DNA of 64,000 bases from Streptomyces sp. NBC_00237. Its GTDB lineage: Bacteria > Actinomycetota > Actinomycetes > Streptomycetales > Streptomycetaceae. A program made the position numbers and the translations under genes. How positions within the stretch are numbered: the first letter of the stretch is position 1; each line of letters opens with the position of its first letter. The notes under the pieces are model-generated. The model did not search any database, was not told where the DNA came from, and worked only from the letters and a program-made list of their open reading frames with translations. Positions 55,570 to 64,000 of the stretch are shown piece after piece. The stretch lies in the NCBI RefSeq assembly GCF_026342435.1, contig NZ_JAPEMT010000001.1, forward strand, positions 2,412,501-2,476,500. The letters are read 5' to 3'.

Positions 55570-55605
55570 GCTGCCCCTGGTGCCCAGTTGGGTGCCAGGG
55601 GCAGC
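55570..55605 (+). terminator. Terminator after whiA
   Basis: An 11-bp perfect stem (55570-55580 with 55595-55605), extendable with G-T pairs, followed by TTTCT. Confidence 0.85.
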
Positions 55606-55699
55606 TTTCTGTGTTCCTGATGTGCTCTTGACGTGGCCATGAATGGTCATGATTCTGACGTCTGTTCACTCACGTGACAGACAAGAGCAAGGGGGGCAC

Positions 55700-58657
55700 A
55701 TGAGACGCAGAGCGAGATCGATACTCGCCGCATCTTCACTGCTGATAGCCGGGGTGGCGGCGATACCCGTGGCCCAGGCGCAGCCCGCCGGGAACGCCGC
55801 TGGGGGCGGCGAGAACGTCTCGGTGTGGGACGCCAAGGTCACCCAGGCGCAGGTGCCGCTGCTCCTGAGGGCGGGCACCGACGCCCACGAGCTGAGCGAG
55901 CAGGTCCCGGCCAGGGGCACCGCCACCGTCGAGCTGATCCTCACCCAGAAGCAGGCTTCCGAACTGCGCACCCAGGGTGTCGACATCAGCGAGCGCAAGT
56001 TCCCCGCCGCCAGGGCGCGGGCCGCGGCCGAGGGTGACGGCGTGTTCCGTCCGTACAGCGGCAAGGGCGGCCTGGCGGAGGAGCTGCTGGCCGTCGCGCA
56101 GGCCAACCCGTCGATCGCCAAGGTCGTCTCCATCGGCAAGACGGTCCAGGGCAAGGACATCCTGGCCCTCAAGCTCACCAAGAACGCCCGCCAGAGCGCC
56201 GACGGCTCCAAGCCCGCCACGCTCTACCTGTCCAACCAGCACGCCCGTGAGTGGATCACCCCGGAGATGACCCGGCGACTGATGCACCACTTCGTCAACG
56301 GGTACGGCAAGGACGCGAAGACAACCAAGCTCGTCGACAAGAGCGAGCTGTGGTTCATGCTGTCCGCCAACCCGGACGGCTACGACTACACGCACACCGC
56401 CCCCGCCGACCGCAACGTCCGCCTGTGGCGCAAGAACCTCCGCGACACCAACGGCAGCGGGAAGACCGAGACCGGCGACGGCATCGACCTCAACCGCAAC
56501 TTCGCCTACAAGTGGGGCTACGACAACGAGGGTTCGTCCCCCGACCCCACGGACGAGACCTACCGCGGCCCGAAGGTGATGTCCGAGCCCGAGACGGTCG
56601 CCCTCGACCGCTTCCAGAAGCGCATCGGCTTCAAGTACGCGATCAACTACCACTCGGCCGCCGAACTGCTCCTCTACGGCGTCGGCTGGCAGGTCGCCAC
56701 CCCGACCCCCGACGACGTGGCCCTCAAGGCCCTCGCGGGCACCCCGGAGAACTCGGCCGTCCCCGGCTACCACCCGCAGGTCTCCTCGGAGCTGTACGTC
56801 ACCAACGGCGAGGCCGACGGTCACGCGGGCAACGTCAATGGCATCAAGATGTTCACGCCCGAGATGTCGACCTGCCAGACGATCTCCGACCTGGACCCCA
56901 ACGACCGGTGGAACGCCCGCGACTGCATGTCGGGCTTCAACTTCCCCGACGACGAGAAGCTGATCCAGCAGGAGTTCGCGAAGAACATCCCCTTCGCCGT
57001 CTCCGTCGCCGAGACCTCCCTGACGCCGGACCAGCCGGTCTCCTCCGTCGGCATCGACGCCCCCGACTTCACGCTGGACCCGTTCACCAGCTCGTACGCC
57101 CGTGACAAGGACCAGGAGATCAACGTCACCGCCCGCAAGTCGGTGCGCGACAAGGAACTCCGCTACCGCGTCAACGGCGGCAAGGTCCACGACCAGGCGC
57201 TGAAGGCGTGGGACGGCGGCGAGACGTACGGCGACGAGGACAACACGTACTTCGACGACTACCGCGCCAAGGTCCAGGACGGCAAGCCCGGCGACAAGGT
57301 CGAGGTCTGGTTCACCGGCGAGACCAGGGCCGGGAAGCCCACCGAGAGTGAGCACTTCACCTACACGCTCGCCCAGCGCCCCCAGGCCGCGCACCTGGTG
57401 GTCGCCGAGGAGGGCGCACCCGCCACGGAGGTCCAGAAGTACGTCGACGCGCTGAAGGCCAACGGCCGCTCGGCCACCGTCTGGGACGTCGCCACCCAGG
57501 GCGCCCCGCACTCGCTCGGCGTCCTCGGCCACTTCGACTCGGTCGTGCACTACACCGGGGCCAACACCCCCGGCGGTGCGACCCAGTACCAGCTGCGCCA
57601 GTACCTCAACGAGGGCGGCAAGCTGGTCGAGGCCGGTGAGAAGGCGGGCGGCACCGCCCAGCTCGGCCCGGCCCTGACCGACGACTTCGCCCAGTACTAC
57701 CTCGGCGCGTACGGCCGGGTGAACTCTCCCGGCGTCACCGGCCTCGCCGGAGCGGGCGGGCTCAGCGGCGTCTCCACCCCGCTCACCGGAACGCCCGGCA
57801 ACCCGCTGGACACCGCGGGCTCCTACCTGGTCACCTCCGACTCGCTGCCCGCCGCCGAGTTCCCGCAGTTCAAGAGCGCCCAGGCGGGCCGCTACACCGG
57901 TGTCGCCAACCCGTACGCCCCCTACCAGGGCTCCTGGATGGCGTCCGCGACCAGTCAGAGCGGCCAGTACAAGCGCCTGACCCGGACCGTCGACCTGACC
58001 GGCGTCACCGCCGCCGACCAGCCGGCGCTGCGCGCGGCGCTCAACTGGAACACCGAGCCCGGCTACGACCACGCGTTCCTGGAGGCCCGTACCGAGGGCG
58101 GCGAGGACTACACGACGCTGCCCGAGAAGAGCGGCCTCACCAAGAACACCGTCCCGGCCCAGTGCGACCAGGGCTTCTACCTCCAGGCGCACCCGTTCCT
58201 GGCGCACTACCTGACCCGCACCGACGCGGGCTGCACCGCTTCCGGCAGCAGCGGCCAGTGGAACAGCTTCACCGGCTCCTCCGCCGGCTGGAAGCAGGTC
58301 TCCTTCGACCTGAGTGCCTACGCGGGCAAGAAGGTCGAGCTGTCGCTGGCCTACGCCACCGACCCGAGCGACCTGGGCCGGGGCGTCTTCCTCGACGACA
58401 CCCGCCTCACCGTCGGCGGCACGGACAAGGACGCCGAGGGCTTCGAGACCTCCCTCGGCGCGTGGGCCCCGACGGCCGCCCCGGCGGGCAGCCCGGCGGT
58501 GACCGCCCCGTGGGCCCGTACCGGCGAGCTGTTCCAGACGTACGCGGCGATCACCACGCGTGACACCGCACTCCTGGGCTTCGGCCTGGAGCACGTACCG
58601 GACGCCAAGGAGCGCGCCACGCTCCTGGAGAAGGCCCTGAAGAGCATCAAGGGCTGA
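55700..58657 (+). CDS. Large secreted M14 zinc carboxypeptidase
   Basis: 985 residues from the ATG at 55700 (GGGGGG upstream), with signal peptide RARSILAASSLLIAGVAAIPVAQAQP. A propeptide-like region runs to about 125. The M14 domain has zinc ligands in NQHAREWITPEM (HxxE) and INYHSAAE, plus DLNRNFAYKWGYDN and the typical YRGPKVMSEPET and EMSTCQT segments. After about 440 come beta-rich accessory parts: a YRVNGGK segment, a glutamine amidotransferase-like stretch (LGVLGHFDSVVHYTGAN) and a MAM/jelly-roll-like C terminus (GWKQVSFDLSAYAGKKVELSLAYATDP, VFLDDTRLTV). This is the Streptomyces M14 layout; it digests extracellular peptides. Confidence 0.9.
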   Translation: MRRRARSILAASSLLIAGVAAIPVAQAQPAGNAAGGGENVSVWDAKVTQAQVPLLLRAGTDAHELSEQVPARGTATVELILTQKQASELRTQGVDISERKFPAARARAAAEGDGVFRPYSGKGGLAEELLAVAQANPSIAKVVSIGKTVQGKDILALKLTKNARQSADGSKPATLYLSNQHAREWITPEMTRRLMHHFVNGYGKDAKTTKLVDKSELWFMLSANPDGYDYTHTAPADRNVRLWRKNLRDTNGSGKTETGDGIDLNRNFAYKWGYDNEGSSPDPTDETYRGPKVMSEPETVALDRFQKRIGFKYAINYHSAAELLLYGVGWQVATPTPDDVALKALAGTPENSAVPGYHPQVSSELYVTNGEADGHAGNVNGIKMFTPEMSTCQTISDLDPNDRWNARDCMSGFNFPDDEKLIQQEFAKNIPFAVSVAETSLTPDQPVSSVGIDAPDFTLDPFTSSYARDKDQEINVTARKSVRDKELRYRVNGGKVHDQALKAWDGGETYGDEDNTYFDDYRAKVQDGKPGDKVEVWFTGETRAGKPTESEHFTYTLAQRPQAAHLVVAEEGAPATEVQKYVDALKANGRSATVWDVATQGAPHSLGVLGHFDSVVHYTGANTPGGATQYQLRQYLNEGGKLVEAGEKAGGTAQLGPALTDDFAQYYLGAYGRVNSPGVTGLAGAGGLSGVSTPLTGTPGNPLDTAGSYLVTSDSLPAAEFPQFKSAQAGRYTGVANPYAPYQGSWMASATSQSGQYKRLTRTVDLTGVTAADQPALRAALNWNTEPGYDHAFLEARTEGGEDYTTLPEKSGLTKNTVPAQCDQGFYLQAHPFLAHYLTRTDAGCTASGSSGQWNSFTGSSAGWKQVSFDLSAYAGKKVELSLAYATDPSDLGRGVFLDDTRLTVGGTDKDAEGFETSLGAWAPTAAPAGSPAVTAPWARTGELFQTYAAITTRDTALLGFGLEHVPDAKERATLLEKALKSIKG

Positions 58658-58750
58658 CCGGACGGCATCAAGGGCCGTCCTTCACGGTCACGCAGAGTAA
58701 TACGGACAAAGGTCCCGGCGGCCCCTGCTACCCGCTCCATTACTGGGTAG

Positions 58751-59914
<1,164 letters not shown>

Positions 59915-59947
59915 TCAGCAGTAGCTGAGAGCATGAAGATGTGAGCG

Positions 59948-59989
59948 ACAGGGCTCGGGCAGCGCAATGCGGCGCTGTGCGAGCCCTGT
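59948..59989 (+). terminator. Hairpin between gap and pgk
   Basis: An 18-bp stem with one G-T pair and one mismatch (59948-59965 with 59972-59989). It could partly end or stabilise the gap message within the operon, since gap is usually made in excess. Confidence 0.6.
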
Positions 59990-60022
59990 GGCCTGTCCAG
60001 CCCTCCTGAGGAGCCGTAACTC

Positions 60023-61234
60023 ATGAAGACGATCGACGAACTCATCGCCGACGGGGTCGCAGGCAAGCGGGTCTTCGTCCGCGCCGACCTCAACGTGCCG
60101 CTCGACGGCACGAAGATCACCGACGACGGCCGCATCCGCGCCGTCCAGCCGACGATCGCCAAGCTCGCCGCCGCGGGCGCACGCGTCATCGTCGCCTCGC
60201 ACCTGGGCCGCCCCAAGGGCACCCCGGACCCCGCCTTCTCGCTGGCCCCGGCCGCCGCGCGGCTCGGCGAACTGCTCGGCGCGGACGTGGCGTTCGCGAC
60301 CGACACGGTCGGCGAGTCCGCCCGCAGCACCGTCGAGGCACTGACCGACGGCCAGGTCGCGGTCATCGAGAACCTGCGCTTCAACGCCGGTGAGACCGCC
60401 AAGGACGACGCCGAGCGCGGCGCCTTCGCGGACGAGCTCGCCTCCCTCGCCGACCTGTACGTCGGCGACGGCTTCGGCGCGGTGCACCGCAAGCACGCGT
60501 CGGTCTTCGACCTCCCGGCCCGGCTGCCGCACGCGGCGGGCGACCTCATCGCCACCGAGGTCGGCGTCCTGAAGAAGCTCACCGAGGACGTCAAGCGTCC
60601 GTACGTCGTCGTCCTCGGCGGCGCCAAGGTCTCCGACAAGCTCGGCGTGATCGACCACCTGCTGGAGAAGGCCGACCGCATCCTGGTCGGCGGCGGCATG
60701 GCGTACACCTTCCTCAAGGCACAGGGCCACGAGGTCGGCATCTCGCTGCTCCAGGAGGACCAGATCCCGGTCGTCCTGGAGTACCTGTCGCGCGCCGAGA
60801 AGAAGGGCGTCGAGTTCGTCCTTCCCGTCGACGTCCTGGTCTCGGCGGAGTTCCCCGACCTCAAGGGCAAGACCCCGGCCAACCCCACCACGGTCGCCGC
60901 GGACGCCATCCCGGCGGACCAGGAGGGCCTGGACATCGGCCCCAAGACCCGTGAGCTGTACGCTGCCAAGCTGGCCGACGCCGCCACCGTCTTCTGGAAC
61001 GGCCCGATGGGCGTCTTCGAGCACCCGGACTACGCGGGCGGCACCGCCGCCGTGGCGCAGGGCCTGCTGGACAGCAACGCCTTCTCCGTCGTCGGCGGTG
61101 GCGACTCGGCCGCCGCGGTCCGCATCCTGGGCTTCGACGAGAACGCGTTCGGCCACATCTCGACCGGCGGCGGCGCAAGCCTCGAATACCTGGAAGGCAA
61201 GAGCCTGCCCGGCCTTGTCGCACTGGAGGACTGA
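60023..61234 (+). CDS. pgk: Phosphoglycerate kinase
   Basis: 403 residues. [10 protein letters not shown] near the N terminus, [55 protein letters not shown] and [10 protein letters not shown]: all PGK signatures in order. Converts 1,3-bisphosphoglycerate and ADP to 3-phosphoglycerate and ATP. Followed by tpiA after 7 bases. Confidence 0.97.
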   Translation: MKTIDELIADGVAGKRVFVRADLNVPLDGTKITDDGRIRAVQPTIAKLAAAGARVIVASHLGRPKGTPDPAFSLAPAAARLGELLGADVAFATDTVGESARSTVEALTDGQVAVIENLRFNAGETAKDDAERGAFADELASLADLYVGDGFGAVHRKHASVFDLPARLPHAAGDLIATEVGVLKKLTEDVKRPYVVVLGGAKVSDKLGVIDHLLEKADRILVGGGMAYTFLKAQGHEVGISLLQEDQIPVVLEYLSRAEKKGVEFVLPVDVLVSAEFPDLKGKTPANPTTVAADAIPADQEGLDIGPKTRELYAAKLADAATVFWNGPMGVFEHPDYAGGTAAVAQGLLDSNAFSVVGGGDSAAAVRILGFDENAFGHISTGGGASLEYLEGKSLPGLVALED

Positions 61235-61241
61235 TCCTTAG

Positions 61242-62021
61242 ATGAGCACCACCCGTACCCCGCTGATGGCGGGCAACTGGAAGATGAACCTCAACCACCT
61301 CGAGGCCATCGCCCACGTCCAGAAGCTCGCCTTCGCGCTGGCCGACAAGGACTTCGACGCGGTCGAGGTCGCGGTCCTGCCGCCCTTCACCGACCTGCGC
61401 TCCGTGCAGACCCTCGTCGACGGCGACAAGCTGAAGATCAAGTACGGCGCCCAGGACCTGTCGGCGCACGACTCCGGCGCGTACACCGGCGAGATCTCCG
61501 GCGCGATGCTGGCGAAGTTCAAGTGCTCCTACGTGGCCGTCGGCCACTCCGAGCGCCGCCAGTACCACGACGAGACCGACGAGGTCGTCAACGCCAAGGT
61601 GAAGGCCGCGTACAAGCACGGCATCACCCCGATCATGTGTGTCGGTGAGGGCCTGGACGTCCGCAAGGCGGGCAACCAGGTCGAGTACACCCTCGCCCAG
61701 GTCGACGGCGGTCTGAAGGACATCCCGGCCGAGCAGGCCGAGACCATCGTCATCGCGTACGAGCCCGTGTGGGCCATCGGCACCGGTGAGGTCGCCACGC
61801 CCGAGGACGCGCAGGAGGTCTGCGGTGCGATCCGCGGCCGTCTCGCCGAGCTGTACTCGCAGGAGCTGGCCGACAAGGTCCGCATCCAGTACGGCGGTTC
61901 CGTCAAGTCCGGGAACGTCGCCGCGATCATGGCGAAGCCGGACGTCGACGGTGCGCTGATCGGCGGCGCGGCGCTGGACGCCGACGAGTTCGTCAAGATC
62001 GTCCGCTTCCGCGACCAGTAG
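61242..62021 (+). CDS. tpiA: Triosephosphate isomerase
   Basis: 259 residues. Catalytic Lys in AGNWKMNL, His in AVGHSERRQ, Glu in [22 protein letters not shown], and the phosphate loop in [11 protein letters not shown]. Interconverts dihydroxyacetone phosphate and glyceraldehyde-3-phosphate. Third gene of the gap-pgk-tpiA operon; a terminator at 62098-62131 closes it. Confidence 0.97.
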   Translation: MSTTRTPLMAGNWKMNLNHLEAIAHVQKLAFALADKDFDAVEVAVLPPFTDLRSVQTLVDGDKLKIKYGAQDLSAHDSGAYTGEISGAMLAKFKCSYVAVGHSERRQYHDETDEVVNAKVKAAYKHGITPIMCVGEGLDVRKAGNQVEYTLAQVDGGLKDIPAEQAETIVIAYEPVWAIGTGEVATPEDAQEVCGAIRGRLAELYSQELADKVRIQYGGSVKSGNVAAIMAKPDVDGALIGGAALDADEFVKIVRFRDQ

Positions 62022-62070
62022 TCGCCCTCCTGTCGGGCCCGGCCGCTACCAGTAGTACTGGCAGTGAGTA

Positions 62071-62082
62071 GGCCCTAGGGCC
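62071..62082. promoter_or_regulatory. 12-bp palindrome GGCCCTAGGGCC
   Basis: A perfect palindrome between tpiA and secG, just upstream of the terminator hairpin. Role unknown. Confidence 0.35.
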
Positions 62083-62097
62083 GATCCGTCGTACTCT

Positions 62098-62131
62098 GAC
62101 GGGGGTCGGTGGCTCGCCACCGGCCCCCGTC
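62098..62131 (+). terminator. Terminator of the gap-pgk-tpiA operon
   Basis: A 16-bp stem with one G-T pair (62098-62113 with 62116-62131), followed by GTCTTTGTCT. Confidence 0.75.
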
Positions 62132-62164
62132 GTCTTTGTCTGATCCGAGGAAGTTGGTCCAGCC

Positions 62165-62401
62165 GTGGTTATGGGGTTCTCGATCGCCCTGATCGTATTC
62201 AGCCTGCTGCTGATGCTGCTGGTTCTGATGCACAAGGGGAAGGGCGGCGGCCTCTCCGACATGTTCGGCGGCGGCATGCAGTCGTCCGTCGGAGGGTCCT
62301 CGGTCGCCGAGCGCAACCTCGACCGGATCACCGTTGTCGTCGGTCTGGTCTGGTTCGCACTCATCGTGGCGCTCGCGCTGCTGATGAAGCTCGACGGCTG
62401 A
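62165..62401 (+). CDS. secG: Preprotein translocase subunit SecG
   Basis: 78 residues with two membrane segments, IALIVFSLLLMLLVLMHKGKG and VVGLVWFALIVALALLMKL, separated by a Gly/Ser-rich loop (GGGLSDMFGGGMQSSVGGSSVAERNLDR), exactly the SecG layout. Part of the SecYEG channel. The GTG start has GAGGAAG 12 bases upstream; an in-frame ATG lies two codons later. Confidence 0.93.
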   Translation: MVMGFSIALIVFSLLLMLLVLMHKGKGGGLSDMFGGGMQSSVGGSSVAERNLDRITVVVGLVWFALIVALALLMKLDG

Positions 62402-62572
62402 CGCACATCGTCCGGTACGACGCCGGGATCGCGGCCTATCATGGGCAGGCGTCCCGGCGTCGGGGTGTAACTCCCCTCACTGGACGCGCGTTGAGCCTTT
62501 ATCGAGACGGGGCGCCCGCCGCGAGGTCGTACGACGAAGCCTCGCAGCACCTTCACGCAGGGAGTTACGACC

Positions 62573-62908
62573 GTGGCAAGTGGCAACGCGATCCGGGGAA
62601 GCCGGGTCGGAGCGGGGCCGATGGGTGAGGCCGAGCGCGGCGAGTCCGCGCCCCGCCTGCGCATCTCCTTCTGGTGCTCCAACGGGCACGAGACACAGCC
62701 CAGCTTCGCCAGTGACGCGCAGGTCCCCGACACCTGGGACTGCCCGCGCTGTGGATTCCCGGCCGGTCAGGACCGGGACAACCCTCCGGCTCCGCCGCGC
62801 ACGGAACCGTACAAGACGCATCTGGCGTACGTCCGGGAGCGGCGCAGCGACGCGGACGGCGAGGCGATCCTCGCCGAGGCGCTCGCCAAACTGCGGGGCG
62901 AGATCTAG
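62573..62908 (+). CDS. RbpA-family RNA polymerase-binding protein (paralogue-type)
   Basis: 111 residues. The Zn-site pattern of RbpA is present: C35, H39, C57 and C60 (FWCSNGHE ... TWDCPRCG). The N terminus SGNAIRGSRVG keeps the R-G-S/T-R start and the C-terminal helix YKTHLAYVRERRSDADGEAILAEALAKLR corresponds to the sigma-binding part, though with LAYV instead of the usual WDML core. RbpA binds RNA polymerase and helps sigma factors of the HrdB type. From memory the S. coelicolor rbpA lies elsewhere, so this secG-linked copy may be a second, divergent paralogue. Confidence 0.8.
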   Translation: MASGNAIRGSRVGAGPMGEAERGESAPRLRISFWCSNGHETQPSFASDAQVPDTWDCPRCGFPAGQDRDNPPAPPRTEPYKTHLAYVRERRSDADGEAILAEALAKLRGEI

Positions 62909-62914
62909 GAACGG

Positions 62915-62952
62915 AGTGAGGGCCGGACGCCGGGTGGCGTCCGGCCCTCACT
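62915..62952 (+). terminator. Terminator after the RbpA-like gene
   Basis: A perfect 17-bp stem (62915-62931 with 62936-62952) with a GGGT loop, 6 bases after the stop. Confidence 0.9.
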
Positions 62953-63001
62953 GTTTCCTGGTTCTCGCTGCTTCCCGGCTTTCGCTGTTTCCTGGCCCTT
63001 C
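62951..63001. repeat. Three tandem 17-bp units (CTGTTTCCTGG...)
   Basis: Units begin at 62951, 62968 and 62985, with a shared core CTGYTTCCYGG. They start inside the last bases of the terminator stem. Confidence 0.7.
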
Positions 63002-63026
63002 TGGTTGTTTCAGCTGGTCAGCGCGA

Positions 63027-63049
63027 TTGTCAGTGGTACCCCCTACGGT
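63027..63049 (+). promoter_or_regulatory. PafBC-type promoter upstream of the MFS gene
   Basis: TTGTCAGTG (63027-63035), 8 bases, TACGGT (63044-63049). A start near 63056 leaves a leader of about 33 bases before the GTG at 63089. Confidence 0.72.
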
Positions 63050-63088
63050 TCTTGCACGAGCTGAACAGTGGGACGTACGGGGGTAGTT

Positions 63089-64000
63089 GTGGCAGTGGCA
63101 GCGGCAGAGGTGGTGGAGGGGCAGGCGCCCGCGTGGCGCGGGGGCTTCGGGAGGCTGTGGTCGGCGGCCGTCGTGTCGAAGTTCGGCGACTCGCTGCGCG
63201 GGGCCGCGATGCCGCTGCTCGCCGCCTCGCTCACCGCCGATCCCGTACCGGTGTCGCTGGTGACCGCCTGCGGCTTCCTGCCCTGGCTGCTGTTCGGGCT
63301 GGTGGGCGGGGCGGTGGCGGACCGGGTGGACCAGCGGCGGGCGATGTGGACCGTCGACCTCCTGCGGGGCGCCCTGATGGCCGCGTTCGCGGTGGCGGTC
63401 GCCCTGGGGCACGCCTCGATCGCGCTGCTCGTCGTGGTGGCGTTCGCCCTGACCACGCTCCAGACGCTCTTCGACAACGCCGCCACCGCCCTGCTGCCCT
63501 CCCTGGTCCCCGGACCTGCGCTGGGCACGGCCAACGCCCGGCTGATGACGGGGCAGATGATCGCGGGCACCTTCCTGGCCGCGCCGCTGGTGCCGGTACT
63601 GCTGCTCCAGGGGCCCTCCGTGCCGTACGCGGCCGACGCGGCGACGTACGCGCTGGCGGCGGTGCTGATCGCCTCGCTGCGTGCCGAGGCCCCCGAGAAG
63701 GAGCCGAGGGCCCCCGGAGCGACCCTGCGGGGCGACATCAAGGAGGGCGTGAAGGCGCTCTGGGCGGACCGCCCGCTGCGAGGGCTCTGCGTCTCGGCCG
63801 CGCTGTGCAACGTGGGGGTCGGCGCGCTCATCGCGATGCTGGTGCTGCACATCACCGGCTGGCTGGACGCCGGGCACACCGGATACGTGGTGGCGCTCAC
63901 CGCGTACGGGGTGGGGAGCGTCGCCGGGGGGCTGGCGGCGGGGCGGCTGGCCGCGGCGCTGGGGCGCCTACGGTGCGTGTTCCTGGCCGGGGCCGTGCAG
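63089..64000 (+). CDS. MFS transporter, N-terminal part (runs off the window)
   Basis: The frame is open to the last base; 304 residues are visible. The start is taken as the GTG at 63089; an earlier in-frame GTG is at 63068. The protein starts with a short acidic head, then RGGFGRLWSAAVVSKFGDSLRGAAMPLLAASLT, LVGGAVADRVDQRRAMWTVDLLRGALMAAF (an MFS loop 2-3 motif), and ALTTLQTLFDNAATALLPSLVPGPALGTANARLMTGQMIAGTFLAAPL. This is the MFS_3/EntS-like group of exporters. The upstream promoter suggests DNA-damage control. The 3' end lies outside the window. Confidence 0.82.
   Translation, partial: MAVAAAEVVEGQAPAWRGGFGRLWSAAVVSKFGDSLRGAAMPLLAASLTADPVPVSLVTACGFLPWLLFGLVGGAVADRVDQRRAMWTVDLLRGALMAAFAVAVALGHASIALLVVVAFALTTLQTLFDNAATALLPSLVPGPALGTANARLMTGQMIAGTFLAAPLVPVLLLQGPSVPYAADAATYALAAVLIASLRAEAPEKEPRAPGATLRGDIKEGVKALWADRPLRGLCVSAALCNVGVGALIAMLVLHITGWLDAGHTGYVVALTAYGVGSVAGGLAAGRLAAALGRLRCVFLAGAVQ

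Noticed and set aside
61640..61660. TGTCGGTG within tpiA as another PafBC motif
   Set aside because: It is inside a coding region, and no -10 box stands 8 bases downstream.

Overview
This 64 kb window is a contiguous piece of a Streptomyces (or very close relative) chromosome. The G+C content is very high with strong third-position GC bias, GTG starts and leaderless genes are common, and the gene set includes whiA, an RbpA-family protein, mycothiol-dependent enzymes and an actinobacterial-type rpsA. No rRNA, tRNA, insertion sequence, prophage or integrase was seen. Most of it is core chromosome with small accessory islands.

Layout. 1-4.9 kb: 3' end of a secreted Ig-like/PT-rich protein, a conserved 45-aa membrane peptide, a DUF3068 protein, hrpB and a methyltransferase. 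6-9.7 kb: rpsA, a PAC2 protein and coaE; the 132-bp gap before coaE holds a two-repeat CRISPR-like element whose 32-nt spacer matches the start of coaE. 9.7-14 kb: sulfonate operon ssuD-ssuC-ssuA-ssuB (minus strand), preceded by a 31-aa leader peptide of the actinobacterial sulfur type. 14-24 kb: AraC regulator, lipoprotein hydrolase, SNF2 helicase/SWIM pair, and a divergent module built on a TIR-NB-ARC protein. 24-31 kb: DUF2293, MerR/SDR operon, kinase-like protein, GlsB-type membrane protein, cupin, MFS pump, ogt, glycerophosphodiesterase. 31-37.5 kb: uvrB, TerD, TerD/pseudo-FtsK fusion, and terC behind a yybP-ykoY manganese riboswitch. 37.6-50 kb: MHS transporter, C45 lipoprotein, MBL hydrolase, mycothiol enzyme, uvrA, secreted peptidase, Rieske lipoprotein, HTH regulator divergent from a C70-type protease pair. 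50-64 kb: uvrC-rapZ-yvcK-whiA, a large secreted M14 carboxypeptidase, gap-pgk-tpiA, secG, an RbpA-like protein and the start of an MFS transporter.

Working together. uvrA, uvrB, uvrC and ogt are spread over 20 kb. ogt, uvrB, uvrC and the terminal MFS gene share one promoter architecture (TTGTCAGTG, 8 nt, TANNNT) that matches the PafBC-type DNA-damage promoter, so a dispersed regulon is visible here. rapZ, yvcK and whiA form a translationally coupled operon after uvrC. gap, pgk and tpiA form a glycolytic operon.

Most noteworthy are the CRISPR-like mini-array upstream of coaE; the TIR-NB-ARC module, with a paralogous small protein encoded divergently and a second copy fused to its C terminus behind an internal ribosome-binding site; the terC riboswitch, whose switching strand is readable; and a recurrent pattern of short tandem repeats directly after gene ends.
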